Source: Nocardioides marinus
Lineage (GTDB): Bacteria; Actinomycetota; Actinomycetes; Propionibacteriales; Nocardioidaceae
Direction: 5' to 3'
DNA: 64,000 nucleotides
Assembly: GCF_013408145.1 (NCBI RefSeq)
Contig: NZ_JACBZI010000001.1
Coordinates: 2,618,001-2,682,000, forward strand
The notes beneath the pieces were generated by a model that saw nothing but the letters and a program-made list of their open reading frames with translations, was not told the origin of the DNA and did no database searches. The translations under genes and the position numbers were made by a program. This document shows positions 8,115 through 16,215 of this stretch, one piece after another (the stretch's first letter is position 1; each line of letters begins with the position of its first letter).

Positions 8115-9410
8115 ATGACGCCTCCCCCCACGGCCACCGCCGGTACGACGCTCGGGACCCACCCCGTCGCCACTCCCGCCCAGCACGCCCAGGAGCTGGC
8201 CGCGCTGGAGCTGGTCCGGCACCCGGTCGTCCGGGCCGCCCACGCCGCCGTCGCCGACACCTGGCTGGGCCGGGCCAAGGCCTCGCCCGCGATGCTCGAC
8301 CGCTTCGAGGCCGCCTTCGAGGAGGTGATGTTCTCGGCGGCGATGTGGTCCTCGAACTCCGACCCGCTGCACCCGCAGGTCACCTGCATCACCCGGCTCG
8401 CCCACCGCGTCGACGGCCACCGCGTGCCCGGCTCGCGGTGGGGCATCGACAACCCCGACACCGTCTACCGCGTCGTGCCGATCTCCGGGGACGAGCGCTA
8501 CGAGCTGCGCGGCCGCGTCGGCGAGGGCCGGATGACCGAGAACTACTTCACCTTGTGGAACCAGCACATGGGCACCGTCGACGTCCTCGACGGACGCCGG
8601 ATGCACGTCGAGCCCGACGGCAGCTTCGTGGTCACCATCGACAGCGACCCGGCCGGCGATCGGCCCAACCACATCCGCTCCGACGCCACCGCGCACGAGC
8701 TCTACGTCCGCGACGTCCTGCTGGACTGGGAGCGCGACGACCCCAACTCCTTCGAGGTCGTCCGCCTCGGCCCCGCCCCCTCGCGCCCCCGGTGGAGCCT
8801 CGACGAGCAGGCCGAGCGGACCGCCGCGATGATGGCGCACTTCGCCGACTTCACCGGGAAGCTCTCCCACGGCACCTACAAGCTGCCCCCCAACCACTTC
8901 TCGCTGGCCTGGTCGGCCGACCACACCGGCGCCATGCGCAGCCAGGTGTACGTCGCGGGGCGCTTCGACCTCGAGCCCGGCCAGGCCTTCGTCATCGACG
9001 TCAGCGACGGCGGCGCGGAGTACTTCACCGTCCCGCTGTCGAACATCTGGGGCACCACGCTGGAGATCGTGGACCGCACCGGGAGCCTCAACCGGGCGCA
9101 GTCCGAGCCCAACGCCGACGGGACCTGGACCTACGTGCTCTCGCCCGAGGACCCCGGGGTCCACAACTGGCTCGACACCGACGGGCTGCGCGAGGGCATC
9201 CTCACGCTGCGGATGGCGGAGTTCCCCGAGGGCGGGCCGCGCCCCGACCTCGCCGCCACCGGACGGGTCGTCGACCTCGCCGACCTCGACCGGGAGGTGC
9301 CGCACCTGCGCCGCCTGTCCCCCGGGGAACGCGCCGAGCAGCTGGCCACCCGCCGGGCGGCGTACCTGCGGCGGCTGCCGGAGGGACCGGCCGAGGGAGG
9401 GAACCGATGA
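8115..9410 (+). CDS. Conserved hypothetical protein, DUF1214-like
   Basis: 431 residues without signal peptide or membrane segments. It resembles the DUF1214/DUF1254 proteins: WGIDNPDTVYR in the first half, and YFTVPLSNIWG followed by DGTWTYVLSPEDPGVHNWLDT in the second. No enzymatic activity is established for this family; related genes often sit in lipid or steroid catabolic clusters next to SDRs. The ATG is supported by TAGCGT 6 nt upstream. Its stop overlaps the next SDR start (ATGA), so it heads an operon of DUF1214-like, SDR and substrate-binding protein genes. Assignment to DUF1214 is by recognisable motifs and is moderately sure. Confidence 0.7.
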   Translation: MTPPPTATAGTTLGTHPVATPAQHAQELAALELVRHPVVRAAHAAVADTWLGRAKASPAMLDRFEAAFEEVMFSAAMWSSNSDPLHPQVTCITRLAHRVDGHRVPGSRWGIDNPDTVYRVVPISGDERYELRGRVGEGRMTENYFTLWNQHMGTVDVLDGRRMHVEPDGSFVVTIDSDPAGDRPNHIRSDATAHELYVRDVLLDWERDDPNSFEVVRLGPAPSRPRWSLDEQAERTAAMMAHFADFTGKLSHGTYKLPPNHFSLAWSADHTGAMRSQVYVAGRFDLEPGQAFVIDVSDGGAEYFTVPLSNIWGTTLEIVDRTGSLNRAQSEPNADGTWTYVLSPEDPGVHNWLDTDGLREGILTLRMAEFPEGGPRPDLAATGRVVDLADLDREVPHLRRLSPGERAEQLATRRAAYLRRLPEGPAEGGNR

Positions 9411-10249
9411 CGCGCTGGCTCGTCACCGGCTGCTCCACCGGCATCGGCCGCGAGATCGCGCGCTGCGCGCTCGAGGCGGGGCACCAGGTGCTGGTCACCT
9501 GCCGCCGCACCGCCGACGTCGAGGACCTGGTCGCGGAGTTCCCGGGCCTCGCGGTCGCGCAGGCCCTCGACGTCACGGACCGCTCGGCGATCAGCGCGGC
9601 CGTGGCCGCCGCCGACGCGGCCTTCGGCGGCGTGGACGTCCTGGTCAACAACGCCGGCTACGGCTACCTCTCGGCGGTCGAGGAGGGCGACGACGCCGAG
9701 GTGCGCAGGCTCTTCGACACCAACTACTTCGGCGCCGTCGACATGATCAAGGCGGTGCTGCCCCAGATGCGCGAGCGGGGTGCCGGGCACGTCGTCAACA
9801 TCTCCTCGATGACCGGGCTGGTGGCCAACCCGCCCAACGCCTACTACTCCTCGACCAAGTTCGCCCTCGAGGCGCTCACCGAGGCCCTCGCCAAGGAGGT
9901 CGGCCCCCTCGGCATCAAGGTCCTGGCCGTCGAGCCGGGCGGCTTCCGCACCGACTGGGCCACGCGCTCGATGAAGGAGGCGGCCGCGCCGATCGACGCG
10001 TACGCCGGCGACGTGGGCGTCCGCAAGGACCTCATCAAGCAGTTCGCCGACCACCTGCCCGGCGACCCGCGCCGCGTGGGCGAGGCGGTGCTGATGCTGG
10101 TCGGCCTCGACGTCCCGCCGCTACGGCTGCTCCTCGGGGCGGACGTCCTGCAGGCGACGCGCGCCAAGCTGGCCGACCTCTCCGCCTCCATCGACGCGTG
10201 GGAGTCGGTCACGCTCGACGTGGGTCCGGTCCCGGCGGCGGGGTCATGA
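9407..10249 (+). CDS. Short-chain dehydrogenase/reductase (SDR)
   Basis: Classical SDR of 280 residues. Seen: TGCSTGIG (cofactor loop, residues 7-14), NNAGYG, catalytic Ser in NISSMTG and the Tyr-x-x-x-Lys signature YYSSTKFALEAL. The C-terminal half matches the oxidoreductase/SDR5-type subgroup acting on ketones or alcohols; the substrate is unknown. ATG at 9407 overlaps the preceding stop in ATGA and has a GAGGGAGGG ribosome binding site (9393-9401). Its own stop overlaps the start of the substrate-binding protein, so the three genes are co-translated. Confidence 0.88.
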   Translation: MTRWLVTGCSTGIGREIARCALEAGHQVLVTCRRTADVEDLVAEFPGLAVAQALDVTDRSAISAAVAAADAAFGGVDVLVNNAGYGYLSAVEEGDDAEVRRLFDTNYFGAVDMIKAVLPQMRERGAGHVVNISSMTGLVANPPNAYYSSTKFALEALTEALAKEVGPLGIKVLAVEPGGFRTDWATRSMKEAAAPIDAYAGDVGVRKDLIKQFADHLPGDPRRVGEAVLMLVGLDVPPLRLLLGADVLQATRAKLADLSASIDAWESVTLDVGPVPAAGS

Positions 10250-11757
10250 GCACCACGGGCACCAGGCGCCGGAGCGGCCCCACCCGGACGGCGATGCTCA
10301 CCGCCTCGACCGCGGTGGCCGCGCTCGTGCTGGCCGCCTGCGGCAGCACCGTCGCGCCCGAGACCGTCGCCCTGGCCGGCGGCGGGTCGGGCACGGCGAT
10401 CGGTGCCACCGGGTCCGGCACCGGTCCCACGGGGGTCGACGGCGGGGGCATCGCCACCGACGGCGGCGGCTCCACCGACACCGGCTCGGGCAGCACCGAC
10501 GGCACCGGCTCCGGGTCCGGCGACAGCGGCGGTGGGACCGGCGGAACCGGCGGCGACGGCGGTGGGAGCGCCGGACCGTCCGGTCCGCGGGCCCCGGACC
10601 CCGGGGGCACCGACAAGGGCGTCGACTGCTCCGGCCTCGCCGACGACACCGGCCTGGACTCCGACTCGATCACCATCGGCAACGCCACCGACATCAGCGG
10701 ACCGGTGCCCGGGCTCTTCGAGGAGTCCCAGAAGGCCACGCAGGCCTTCGTGGCCTACTTCAACGCCTCCGGCTCGACCATCTGCGGCCGGAAGCTCGAG
10801 CTGGTCACCTACGACACCCGCACCGACGGGTCGGCCGACCAGCAGGCGGCGGCCCGGGCCTGCGACGACGTGTTCGCCATGGTCGGGTCGATGTCGGCGT
10901 TCGACTCCGGCGGCGCGGCCACCACCGAGCAGTGCGGGCTGCCCGACGTACGCGCCATCACGACCACCAAGCAGCGCACCGCGTGCACCATCTGCTACGC
11001 CGCACAGCCGGCCGGGCCCGAGGAGTTCCAGAACGCGGTCCCGGACTACATCATGCGCAACCACGGGGGCGGCCAGAAGGCCGCGATGCTCTACCTCGAG
11101 GGTGGCGCGGCCACCGAGAACGGCCCCGCGCAGGTCCGGCACATGGAGAAGCGCGGGATGAAGTTCGTCTACGTCCAGAGCGTCTCCACCGCGGAGTTCA
11201 ACTATGCGCCGTACGTGCAGGCGATGAAGGAGCGCGGGGTGGAGACGGTGCAGTTCGTCGGCGCCAACCCGTTCTTCGGCCGGCTCGCGCAGGCCATGGC
11301 CCAGCAGGACTTCAAGCCCGAGCTCTACCTGCTCGACCCCACGGCCTACAGCCCCAACTTCACCGAGACCGGCGGCGACGCCGTGGTCGGCACGGTCGTC
11401 TTCGTGAACTTCCTGCCCTTCGAGGAGGCCCGGTCCAACGCCGAGATGCAGCTCTACCTGCAGTGGCTGGAGCGGGTCAGCCCCGGCAGCGACCCGGGCT
11501 TCTTCGGGCTCTTCGCCTGGTCGGCCACGCGCCTGTTCGTCCAGCGTGCCGCCAGCCTGGGGGGCGACCTGAGCCGCGAGACGCTCATCGAGGCGATGGG
11601 GTCGGTCGACGGGTGGACCAGCAACGGCCTGCACTCGCCGCAGAAGGTCAGCGCCAAGCGGATCGGCGACTGCTGGCGCTTCATCACGTGGACCGGCAGC
11701 ACGTGGAAGGCGCTGGAGGGCAGCAAGTACCAGTGCCGCGGCACCACCGCCGGCTGA
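10246..11757 (+). CDS. ABC transporter substrate-binding lipoprotein (branched-chain type), orphan
   Basis: Exported lipoprotein, 503 residues. A twin-Arg-like basic start (TRRR) and hydrophobic stretch end in the lipobox LVLAAC (Cys near residue 32). A low-complexity Gly/Ser/Thr/Asp linker of about 90 residues follows, then a periplasmic-binding-protein type 1 domain (SITIGNATDISGPVPG onward) of the leucine/amide-binding class. Such proteins usually feed an ABC permease, but no permease or ATPase gene is near, so it may serve a transporter elsewhere or act as a sensor/chaperone for the cluster substrate. The ATG overlaps the SDR stop in ATGA. The long linker is unusual but common in Nocardioides-type homologues, as far as I recall. 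Confidence 0.8.
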   Translation: MSTTGTRRRSGPTRTAMLTASTAVAALVLAACGSTVAPETVALAGGGSGTAIGATGSGTGPTGVDGGGIATDGGGSTDTGSGSTDGTGSGSGDSGGGTGGTGGDGGGSAGPSGPRAPDPGGTDKGVDCSGLADDTGLDSDSITIGNATDISGPVPGLFEESQKATQAFVAYFNASGSTICGRKLELVTYDTRTDGSADQQAAARACDDVFAMVGSMSAFDSGGAATTEQCGLPDVRAITTTKQRTACTICYAAQPAGPEEFQNAVPDYIMRNHGGGQKAAMLYLEGGAATENGPAQVRHMEKRGMKFVYVQSVSTAEFNYAPYVQAMKERGVETVQFVGANPFFGRLAQAMAQQDFKPELYLLDPTAYSPNFTETGGDAVVGTVVFVNFLPFEEARSNAEMQLYLQWLERVSPGSDPGFFGLFAWSATRLFVQRAASLGGDLSRETLIEAMGSVDGWTSNGLHSPQKVSAKRIGDCWRFITWTGSTWKALEGSKYQCRGTTAG

Positions 11758-11763
11758 CGCCGG

Positions 11764-12363
11764 CTACAGCGCGCCGCGCACCTGCTCGAGCGCCTCGGCG
11801 GTGAGCCTGCCGAGGGCCGCGACGTCGTGGGGCCCCGGTCCCTCGGTCCACACCGCCAGGGCGGCGAACACGGCTCCCGCCAGCACCTCGGCCCGGACGG
11901 CGGCGGCGAGCTCGTCCACACCCCGCTCGACCAGCACCTCACGGACCTCGCGGGCCATCGCCCCCTGGCGGTCACGGAAGACGCGCTCGATCCGCTCGGG
12001 GCTCAGCAGCTCCGAGCGGAGTCGGGCGATCTCGACCATGAGCCGCAGGTCGATGGGCGCCGAGGCCAGCGAGTGGCGCACCGACTCCCGGAGGTCCTCC
12101 TCGGCCGGCCGCTGGCGCAACGCCCTGCGGAACCACTCCAGGCGGGTGGTGAGGTCCCCGAAGAGCACCTCGTCCTTGGTCGCGAAGTGGCGGTAGAAGG
12201 TCCGCTCGGTGACACCGCACTGGGCCGCGATCGCCGGCACGCTGGCGCGGTCGAACCCGTGCTCCACGAAGTGCTGGAGCGCCACGTCGCGCAGGGCCGC
12301 ACGGGTGCGGGCGGACTTCCCCGGCGGCAGGTCGGGGTCGCGCGTGACGGGCGCCTCGGACAT
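11764..12363 (-). CDS. TetR family transcriptional regulator
   Basis: 199 residues with an N-terminal TetR helix-turn-helix (about residues 18-65; VPAIAAQCGVTERTFYRHFATKDEVL) and a helical ligand-binding domain. It is convergent with the substrate-binding protein gene, just 6 bp away. TAGGGT (complement of 12370-12375) lies 6 nt before the ATG. It is the only regulator in the 5.4-12.4 kb cluster and is the natural candidate to bind the GTCAGTACTGAC palindromes, yet its own promoter lacks that sequence, so this link is inference only. Confidence 0.88.
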   Translation of the reverse strand: MSEAPVTRDPDLPPGKSARTRAALRDVALQHFVEHGFDRASVPAIAAQCGVTERTFYRHFATKDEVLFGDLTTRLEWFRRALRQRPAEEDLRESVRHSLASAPIDLRLMVEIARLRSELLSPERIERVFRDRQGAMAREVREVLVERGVDELAAAVRAEVLAGAVFAALAVWTEGPGPHDVAALGRLTAEALEQVRGAL

Positions 12364-12449
12364 GGCACGACCCTAGTCGCTGGGCCGCCTACCCGGGCCG
12401 AGGCCCGGAACGGCGTACGCCACCGCCCGGGACCCGACATCATGGCGGG

Positions 12450-13226
12450 GTGCCCGAGACCCCCCACGACGCACCGCGCCAGGACGCCGCGGCGCCGGCG
12501 TGGTACCCGGACCCGCACCACCCCGGCGCACTGCGCTACTGGAACGGCGCCGACTGGACCGAGGGGACCGCGACACCGGGCTGGTACCCGCACCCCGAGC
12601 ACCGGGCCCCGCTGCGCTACTGGACCGGGAGCGCGTGGGGCGGTGAGCTGGCCGGGACGGCCGGGGTGGTGTCGGCGACGGCGCCGACGGTCGGTCCGGT
12701 CCGATGGGTCGGCCTGCCGGTCGCCGCTGCCCTGGTCGGCCTCGCCGTCGGTGCCGGCTCCGCCCTCGCCGTCACCCTCGGCGGCTCCAACCCCACCTCC
12801 GCCGGTACGCCGACCACCACCGCCACCGCCACCGCCACCGCGGCCACGGAGCCGACCTCTCCGGTCGGGCCGGCAGCGGCACCGGACCCCTCCGAGCGGA
12901 CGCCGGTGCGGGTGGCACGGGTGCTGTCCTCGCGCAGCGTGCTGCTCGACGACGGACGTCGTCTGCGGTTGCTCGGACTCGGGCCGACGCCCTGCGACAC
13001 GAACCGCGACGGCAAGAAGTGGTTGGACCGCGCAGCCGCCGGTCGCGAGATCGCCCTCACCGTCCTGGCCGACCCCTCCACCGACGAGCTCGGTGGGTAC
13101 CTCGACGTCGACGGCGCGGACCTCGGTGAGCAGATGATCAGCGCCGGGCTGGCCGTCGCGGCCGTCGGCCACCCCCGCGCGCCCCGGTACGCGGCGGCCG
13201 CGCGGGGCGTCGTCCCCTGCTCGTGA
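12450..13226 (+). CDS. Membrane-anchored protein with two DUF2510 repeats and a nuclease-like C-terminal domain
   Basis: 258 residues. Two DUF2510 motifs (WYPDPHHPGALRYWNG near residue 16 and WYPHPEHRAPLRYWTG near residue 47), one membrane helix (about 87-110), a Thr/Ala/Pro linker, then a domain resembling the staphylococcal-nuclease (SNase) barrel: VARVLSSRSVLLDDGRRLRL, then a segment corresponding to the SNase helices. Only an Arg of the usual catalytic Arg/Glu/Arg set is apparent; the acidic residue after the second strand (often APE or TPE) is replaced by PTPCDTN. It is probably an extracytoplasmic or membrane-tethered protein without nuclease activity. GTG at 12450 has CATCAT 6 nt upstream. 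Confidence 0.65.
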   Translation: MPETPHDAPRQDAAAPAWYPDPHHPGALRYWNGADWTEGTATPGWYPHPEHRAPLRYWTGSAWGGELAGTAGVVSATAPTVGPVRWVGLPVAAALVGLAVGAGSALAVTLGGSNPTSAGTPTTTATATATAATEPTSPVGPAAAPDPSERTPVRVARVLSSRSVLLDDGRRLRLLGLGPTPCDTNRDGKKWLDRAAAGREIALTVLADPSTDELGGYLDVDGADLGEQMISAGLAVAAVGHPRAPRYAAAARGVVPCS

Positions 13227-13247
13227 ACCCGGTGAGGAACCGGACGC

Positions 13248-15080
13248 TCACGCGATCGCCGCGGGACCCCCTGCGCCCCCGCTCAGCTCGGGAGAGCCGC
13301 CGTCGGAGACCGGCACGGGCAGCAGGACGGTCACGGTCGTCCCGTGACCGACCTCGGAGGCCACCTCGATCTGGCCACCGTGACGCTGGACGATCCGTTG
13401 CACCACCGCGAGCCCCAACCCGGTCCCCGGCCGGGATCGAGCCGAGGGGTCCGAGGAGCGGTAGAACTCCCGGAACAAGTGAGCGAGGTCGTCCTCGCTG
13501 ATGCCGATCCCCGTGTCGGCCACCTCGAGGGCCAGCCCCCGGGTGCTCCAGTCACCCTGGTCGCTCTCGCGCAGCACCACGGAGACCACCCCGCCGGCAT
13601 CGGTGTACTTCACGGCGTTGCCGACGAGGTTGTTGACCAGCCGTTCCATGGCGGTGCGGTCGGCCTCCACCACGTCCTCGCCGAGGGACACGTCGGCGAC
13701 CAGCGAGACTCCCTGGGACTCCGCCTCGGCCACGAAGAGCTCGACGCTCTCGGCCAGGACCTCTCCCAGCCGGACCGGCGCCAGGTCCAGGGCGACCGAC
13801 GCGTCGTCGTACCGGGCGAAGAGGAGGAGGTCACGGACCGTGCGCTCGAACTGGTCGCCCGCCCGCTGGAGCGCCCGCACCGACCGCAGGCCCGACTCGG
13901 AGCCGGCGACGAGGGACCCCAGGAGCTCGGAGTGGGCCTTGATCGACGTGACCGGGTTCTTCAGCTCGTGCACCAGCGTCGCCACGAAGGTCCGCTTCAG
14001 CTCGCTCATCGCCGTGCGCTGCTCCTCGTACTGCCGGTTGCGCACGGCGACGCCGAGGTCGCCCGCGACCTGGTGGGCGGCGGCGATCTCCAGGTCCGTC
14101 CACTGGGGCGCCTCGGCACGCTTGGCGAGAGCGGCGAAGCCGAGCAGCTCCGTGCCCGCCCCCAGCGGCAGGACCATCAGCTGCGGGTGGCCCTCCTGCT
14201 CCAGCCAGGGCCCCACCAGGGCCGCCAGCGGCTCCACGACCTCGCGCGGGCCCGCCAACCTGTCCCCCGCGAAGACCGCCGTGGCCTCCAGCTCGAGGAG
14301 CCGCTCCACTGCGGGCAGCAGCAAGCGGCCGAAGTCGCGGTTCACGCCGTCCGGCACCACCACGTCCTCGTCGGTGACCCGGCGCCAGGTGTCGTCGGTC
14401 AGCAGGTGGGACCACGCCACGGCCCCGTCGAGGGCCAGACGCAGGACCTCGAGGCAGGCCTGCAGCAGGTCCGCCGAGGAGCCGAAGCGGGCGTTGGACA
14501 GACGCAGCACGTCGGCCGACATCCGCGAGAGCCGCACCTCGTGGTCGAGGCGACGGCGGCTGTCGGCCGCGAGGACGAGCGGCGCGTGGTCACGGGTCCA
14601 GTCGTGGAAGGTCGCCTGGAGCGCGTCGGAGGGCACCGCACGGTTCCTGGGTTCGTCGAGCAGGATCAGCCCGCGCAACCGGTCCTCGTCCTTGACCACG
14701 GCGACGAGCAGGTCGTCGGGGTGCCAGGCCCCCGGCGCGGCCCTCGGCACGAGTCCCTGCAGGAAACCACCCGCGACCCGGCGCTCCGCGGGCAGGTAGC
14801 GCACCATCCCGAGCATGTCGGACTCCGCGAGCTGGGCCAGCACCCGCTCCAGCGACACGTGGCGACCCAACCTGCTGCGCGCCTGCCCCGAGCCCCGCAC
14901 CGCGACGTACTCCATCTCCTCGATGTCCTCGCGCAAGAGCAGCACGGCAGCGGTCCCGAAGCCCAGCCGTGCGGTCACGTCGCCGAGGAGCGAGTCGAGC
15001 ACCGTGTCGTCGTCGACGACCGGACGCAGCCGGGCGAACCAAGGACTCGAGGGGTCGGGAGAGCTCGGTGCGTCAGGCAC
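13248..15080 (-). CDS. Soluble sensor histidine kinase with two GAF-type domains
   Basis: 610 residues, no membrane helices. Two GAF-like domains (about residues 15-170 and 190-350) are followed by HisKA with the acceptor His in LVHELKNPVTS (near 380) and a HATPase domain (NLVGNAVKYT, DTGIGIS, GTGLGL). It presumably senses an intracellular small molecule or redox state and phosphorylates the divergently encoded response regulator at 15228. GTG start at 15080 with AGGAGG ribosome binding site 4 nt upstream. The gene is convergent with the DUF2510 gene. Confidence 0.87.
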   Translation of the reverse strand: MPDAPSSPDPSSPWFARLRPVVDDDTVLDSLLGDVTARLGFGTAAVLLLREDIEEMEYVAVRGSGQARSRLGRHVSLERVLAQLAESDMLGMVRYLPAERRVAGGFLQGLVPRAAPGAWHPDDLLVAVVKDEDRLRGLILLDEPRNRAVPSDALQATFHDWTRDHAPLVLAADSRRRLDHEVRLSRMSADVLRLSNARFGSSADLLQACLEVLRLALDGAVAWSHLLTDDTWRRVTDEDVVVPDGVNRDFGRLLLPAVERLLELEATAVFAGDRLAGPREVVEPLAALVGPWLEQEGHPQLMVLPLGAGTELLGFAALAKRAEAPQWTDLEIAAAHQVAGDLGVAVRNRQYEEQRTAMSELKRTFVATLVHELKNPVTSIKAHSELLGSLVAGSESGLRSVRALQRAGDQFERTVRDLLLFARYDDASVALDLAPVRLGEVLAESVELFVAEAESQGVSLVADVSLGEDVVEADRTAMERLVNNLVGNAVKYTDAGGVVSVVLRESDQGDWSTRGLALEVADTGIGISEDDLAHLFREFYRSSDPSARSRPGTGLGLAVVQRIVQRHGGQIEVASEVGHGTTVTVLLPVPVSDGGSPELSGGAGGPAAIA

Positions 15081-15227
15081 GGGACCTCCTGGAGCACGTG
15101 CGCGGGCGGCGCAGGGGGGGGACGGGGAGGATCAAGGGGGGGGGCGCCGGCCCGAGCGGCGAGACCATCCTGCCCGAAACACCCCTCCTCATGGTTAAGA
15201 TCGCCGCAGTCGAGGAGGAGGCACCGG
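15081..15227. promoter_or_regulatory. Divergent kinase/regulator intergenic region with long G runs
   Basis: Holds a ribosome binding site for each gene (AGGAGG for the kinase; GAGGAGGAG at 15212-15220 for the regulator) and TAAGAT (15196-15201) as a likely -10 box of the regulator. Between them are runs of 8 G (15114-15121), 4 G (15124-15127), 2 G and 9 G (15136-15144), a sequence able to form a G-quadruplex on the plus strand. Confidence 0.45.
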
Positions 15228-16187
15228 ATGCAGCCGTGGGTCGCCGTCGTGATCGAGGACGACCCCGCCATCCGCGAGATCCTCGACATGGTCCTGCAGC
15301 AGAACGGCTTCTCCGTCGTGCTCTGCGCCGACGGGCAGAGCGGGCTGGCGGCCATCGGGGCCCATCGTCCACTGCTCACCACCTGTGACGTGCAGATGCC
15401 CGGCATGGACGGGTTCGCCGTCGCGCGACGCATCCGCCGCTCGCACGACACCTACCTCATCATGATCACGGCCATGGCTGAGGAGATCGACGTGGTGCAG
15501 GGCCTGGAGGCGGGCGCCGACGACTACCTCGTCAAGCCCTTCAGCCCTCGCGAGCTGCGGGCCCGTGTCGACGCCATGTTGCGTCGGCTCGACATCGGCC
15601 CGCCGCGGGGCTCCGCCGCCCAGGGCACCCGGGACACCGAGACCGCCGCGCCGGCCCCGACGCCCGTCGTCCCCGCGCCGTCGGCACCCGAACGACCCTG
15701 GCTGCGCGGCGCTCCCCTACCCGGACAGGCCACACCCACCGTGGCCAGCACCACCACGCCGTCGGCGCCGGTGGTCCCCTCACCGGTGGTGGCTGCACCG
15801 GCCAGCCCCATCCCGGCCAGCCCCATCCCCGCAACGGCGGAGACGGCCTCCCCGACCAGCGCCTGGCTCACCCACGACGGGCTCGCCCTGCACCCGCCGA
15901 CCCGCAGCGTGGTGCTCGACGAACGCCCGATCGACCTCACCGCGACGGAGTTCGACCTGCTGGCCGCACTCCTGGGCTCCGGCAGTCGGGTCCGCAGCAA
16001 GGCCGACCTGGTCCTGGCCGTGCGCGGCCAGGGGCACGTGACCGCCTACTTCGTCAACGACGCCGACAAGCGCACCGTCGAGGCGCACGTCGCCTCGTTG
16101 CGCCGCAAGCTCGGCGACACCGGCCCGCAGGCGCGGTTCGTCGAGGACGTGCGCGGCGTCGGCTACCGGCTCGCCGGGCGCCACTGA
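15228..16187 (+). CDS. OmpR/PhoB-type response regulator with long Pro/Ala/Thr linker
   Basis: DNA-binding response regulator of 319 residues. The receiver domain (residues 4-120) has acidic Glu10-Asp11-Asp12, phospho-acceptor Asp54 (CDVQMPGMDG), Thr81 and Lys103 (LVKPF). The C-terminal winged helix starts near residue 213 and shows the family segments TATEFDLLAALL, AYFVNDADKRTVEAHVASLRRKLG and VRGVGYRLAG. The two domains are joined by about 90 low-complexity residues rich in Pro, Ala and Thr, against roughly 5-20 in typical family members; it includes a PASPIPASPIPA repeat. Divergent GAF kinase at 15080 is the likely partner. Confidence 0.87.
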   Translation: MQPWVAVVIEDDPAIREILDMVLQQNGFSVVLCADGQSGLAAIGAHRPLLTTCDVQMPGMDGFAVARRIRRSHDTYLIMITAMAEEIDVVQGLEAGADDYLVKPFSPRELRARVDAMLRRLDIGPPRGSAAQGTRDTETAAPAPTPVVPAPSAPERPWLRGAPLPGQATPTVASTTTPSAPVVPSPVVAAPASPIPASPIPATAETASPTSAWLTHDGLALHPPTRSVVLDERPIDLTATEFDLLAALLGSGSRVRSKADLVLAVRGQGHVTAYFVNDADKRTVEAHVASLRRKLGDTGPQARFVEDVRGVGYRLAGRH

Positions 16188-16215
16188 GCGACGCCCACGG
16201 ACCGCCCGAGGGCCC

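Noticed and set aside
11764-12363. TetR gene as self-regulated by the GTCAGTACTGAC operator
   Set aside because: Its upstream region (12364-12449) contains no copy of that palindrome, so only a possible trans role is retained.
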